From: Sediminispirochaeta sp.
GTDB taxonomy: Bacteria > Spirochaetota > Spirochaetia > DSM-16054 > Sediminispirochaetaceae
DNA length: 6,634 bases
Direction: 5' to 3'
Assembly: GCA_011046055.1 (NCBI GenBank)
Contig: DSBN01000335.1
Location: 1-6,634 of the forward strand
Position numbers and translations under genes: made by a program. The first letter of the stretch is position 1; each line of letters opens with the position of its first letter. This document shows positions 5,254-6,634 of this stretch, piece after piece. Under the pieces are notes generated by a model. That model searched no databases. It was not told where the DNA came from and worked only from the letters and a program-made list of their open reading frames with translations.

Positions 5254-6450
5254 ATGCTATCAAAAATGGACCACGTTTTTCTCTCACGCTGTCTCGATCT
5301 GGCCTTTCAAGGCCGCGGCGCGGCACGTCCGAACCCCCTCGTCGGGGCGGTCGTCGTCAAGGGCGGCGAGACAGTCGCCACCGGCTATCATCAAAAATAC
5401 GGCGGCTTTCACGCCGAGGCCCACGCCCTCCAGGCAGCCGGCCTCAGAGCCCGGGGAGCCACCCTCTACTGCAACCTCGAACCCTGCTCCTTCCATAGCC
5501 CGGAAAAGCACAACGGTCCCTGCACCGAGAAGATCATTTCCGCCGGAGTCGGTCGGGTGGTGGCCGGACAGCTCGACCCGAACCCCCGAGTCCGCGGACG
5601 GGGGGTAGAGATACTCCGCGAAGCGGGGATCGAAGTGGAGGTGGCCGACGACAAGGCGTATTGGTACGCCAACGCCCGCTTCAACACAAACCAGACCAGG
5701 TCCCGTCCTTTTGTGACCCTCAAACTCGCCCAATCGCTGGACGGCAAAATCGCAACCGCCGTCGGTGATTCGAAATGGATCAGCGACGAGCAGGCCCGCA
5801 CGGAGGGACACGGACTGAGAGCGGACCACGACGCGGTCATGGTGGGCCGTGGTACTCTCGCCAGCGACGACCCTCGATTGACGGTACGGGTTCCCGATTT
5901 GGACCCGCCGTCGAGACAGCCTCGCCCCGTAGTCATAGACAGCCGTCTCGACATCTCCCCGAACTCTCACCTCCTCCGGCAGAGAGCCGCCGAGCTGCTG
6001 GTGGTGAGCTCGGTACCGGAATACCAAGGGGCTGAGGAGAAAAAGAGACGGGACGAGAAAAAGCGGCGGCTCACCGATCTGGGGGTGGAGATAATTCAGG
6101 TCGATTCCGATGAGCGAGGAAGTCTCTCGCTGCCCCAGACCTTGGCGGAACTGCGGAACCGTGGCATTCACTCCCTGATGGTAGAGGGCGGAGCCGCACT
6201 GGCCGGATCCTTTATTCGTGCAGGCTTTTTCGACGCCGTACAAATCTACATTGCACCTATTTTTGTCGGGGGCGACGGAGTCTCCCTCCCCCCGCTGGGT
6301 ATTCGAAACATTGCGGACAGTCCCAGGCTCGAAGGGGTCACTATCCGGCAGCTGGGCGACCAAGTCTCCTTGCGGGGCTTTCGTTCCGGCTGGTTGGAGG
6401 AGGTCAAAGGTACTTTGAAGGAGGATACGGATGTTCACCGGATTGGTTGA
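5254..6450 (+). CDS. ribD: Bifunctional riboflavin biosynthesis protein RibD (deaminase/reductase)
   Basis: RibD carries out two successive cytoplasmic steps of riboflavin synthesis: deamination of the 2,5-diaminopyrimidine phosphate made from GTP, then NADPH-dependent reduction of its ribosyl group. The 398 residues fit the family. The N-terminal deaminase (about 5-145) has RPNPLVGAVVV (25-35), the zinc/catalytic HAE (H53, E55), and the zinc cysteines C78 (in LEPCSF) and C90 (GPC), followed by DPNPRVRGRGVEILREAGIEV (108-128). The C-terminal reductase (about 150-380) has RPFVTLKLAQSLDGKIAT (151-168), SKWISDEQAR (173-182), HGLRADHDAVMVGRGTLASDDP (186-207) and MVEGGAALAGSFI (309-321). The Lys/Arg/Glu-rich segment at about 258-273 looks like a surface linker. 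The two zinc cysteines are three residues further apart than in E. coli RibD. The ATG at 5254 is chosen because GGAGG at 5244-5248 lies five bases upstream; Met5 is the only close alternative. FMN-riboswitch controlled; overlaps ribE by 20 bases. Confidence 0.97.
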   Translation: MLSKMDHVFLSRCLDLAFQGRGAARPNPLVGAVVVKGGETVATGYHQKYGGFHAEAHALQAAGLRARGATLYCNLEPCSFHSPEKHNGPCTEKIISAGVGRVVAGQLDPNPRVRGRGVEILREAGIEVEVADDKAYWYANARFNTNQTRSRPFVTLKLAQSLDGKIATAVGDSKWISDEQARTEGHGLRADHDAVMVGRGTLASDDPRLTVRVPDLDPPSRQPRPVVIDSRLDISPNSHLLRQRAAELLVVSSVPEYQGAEEKKRRDEKKRRLTDLGVEIIQVDSDERGSLSLPQTLAELRNRGIHSLMVEGGAALAGSFIRAGFFDAVQIYIAPIFVGGDGVSLPPLGIRNIADSPRLEGVTIRQLGDQVSLRGFRSGWLEEVKGTLKEDTDVHRIG

Positions 6451-6634
6451 AGAGGTGGGAACCGTGACGCGGCTGCACCGGCGGGGCGAGTACCAGGAGT
6501 TGAGGATAGAGGCGCGGAAAGTATTGGAAGATCTGGAGAAAGGGGACTCCATTGCGATCAACGGGGTGTGCCAAACGGCGGTCAAAATCGACGAGTCCTC
6601 CTTCACCGTGGAGACCCTGGCGGTATCCCTACGC
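6431..6634 (+). CDS. ribE: Riboflavin synthase alpha subunit, N-terminal part
   Basis: The first 68 codons of riboflavin synthase, which dismutates two 6,7-dimethyl-8-ribityllumazine molecules into riboflavin and a pyrimidine; the gene continues past the right edge. The start MFTGLVEEVGTV is the diagnostic N terminus of the family, and GDSIAINGVC (39-48) is the conserved first lumazine-binding barrel segment. The ATG at 6431 follows AAGGAGG (6418-6424) by six bases, although it lies within the last seven codons of ribD in another frame. The 20-base overlap with a strong internal ribosome site points to coupled translation. One local oddity is GVCQTA where many homologues read GVCLTV. It is called ribE in the Bacillus/general scheme (ribC in some E. 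coli usage). Further rib genes probably follow, but are outside the window. Confidence 0.95.
   Translation, partial: MFTGLVEEVGTVTRLHRRGEYQELRIEARKVLEDLEKGDSIAINGVCQTAVKIDESSFTVETLAVSLR

Noticed and set aside
5284..6606. 440-codon open frame on the minus strand opposite ribD and ribE
   Set aside because: It lies antisense to two clearly recognised genes in GC-rich DNA, where long antisense frames are expected. Its translation has no recognisable domain and is rich in Arg, Gly and Val.
1..6634. Mobile element, phage, toxin-antitoxin or CRISPR system
   Set aside because: No transposase, integrase, direct-repeat array, attachment site or small paired genes are visible; every gene belongs to ordinary metabolism, transport or regulation.

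Overview
The window reads as a stretch of chromosome from a Gram-negative-type (diderm) bacterium with moderately high GC. The best taxonomic hint is the substrate-binding protein, whose signal peptide ends in an ...AFA|GGQAE... junction that I associate with spirochaete (Spirochaetaceae-like) periplasmic binding proteins. This assignment is tentative and rests on one motif. I see no tRNA, rRNA, CRISPR array, insertion sequence or phage gene.

Left part (1-3943, minus strand): an apparent operon read right to left. It encodes anhydro-N-acetylmuramic acid kinase (anmK), a family 5 (DppA/OppA-type) substrate-binding protein, a DppB-type permease and the first 28 codons of a DppC-type permease that runs off the left edge. 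A hairpin with a U-rich tail lies between the binding-protein gene and the permease gene and probably attenuates transcription of the membrane components.

Middle (3944-4941): a short AT-rich divergent promoter region, then a plus-strand MurR/RpiR-family regulator (HTH_6 plus SIS domain). In the described MurR system the regulator senses MurNAc-6-phosphate, which is the product of AnmK. The likely reading is a regulated peptidoglycan-recycling or muropeptide-uptake module: the ABC transporter imports a cell-wall fragment, AnmK phosphorylates and opens the anhydro sugar, and the regulator controls the set. The transporter's substrate is inference. No murQ etherase is visible in the window.

Right part (4938-6634, plus strand): a separate riboflavin operon. 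A promoter whose -35 box overlaps the regulator's stop codon would start transcription at the base of a textbook FMN riboswitch (RFN element). A strong intrinsic terminator and a possible RBS-sequestering hairpin follow, then ribD (bifunctional deaminase/reductase) and the start of ribE (riboflavin synthase alpha), which overlaps ribD by 20 bases. High FMN should stop transcription at the terminator, and low FMN should allow read-through by way of an antiterminator I can pair between the aptamer's 5' strand and the terminator's 5' arm.

The 312-base gap 4942-5253 is the only gene-free stretch over 300 bases, and it is almost entirely riboflavin leader RNA.
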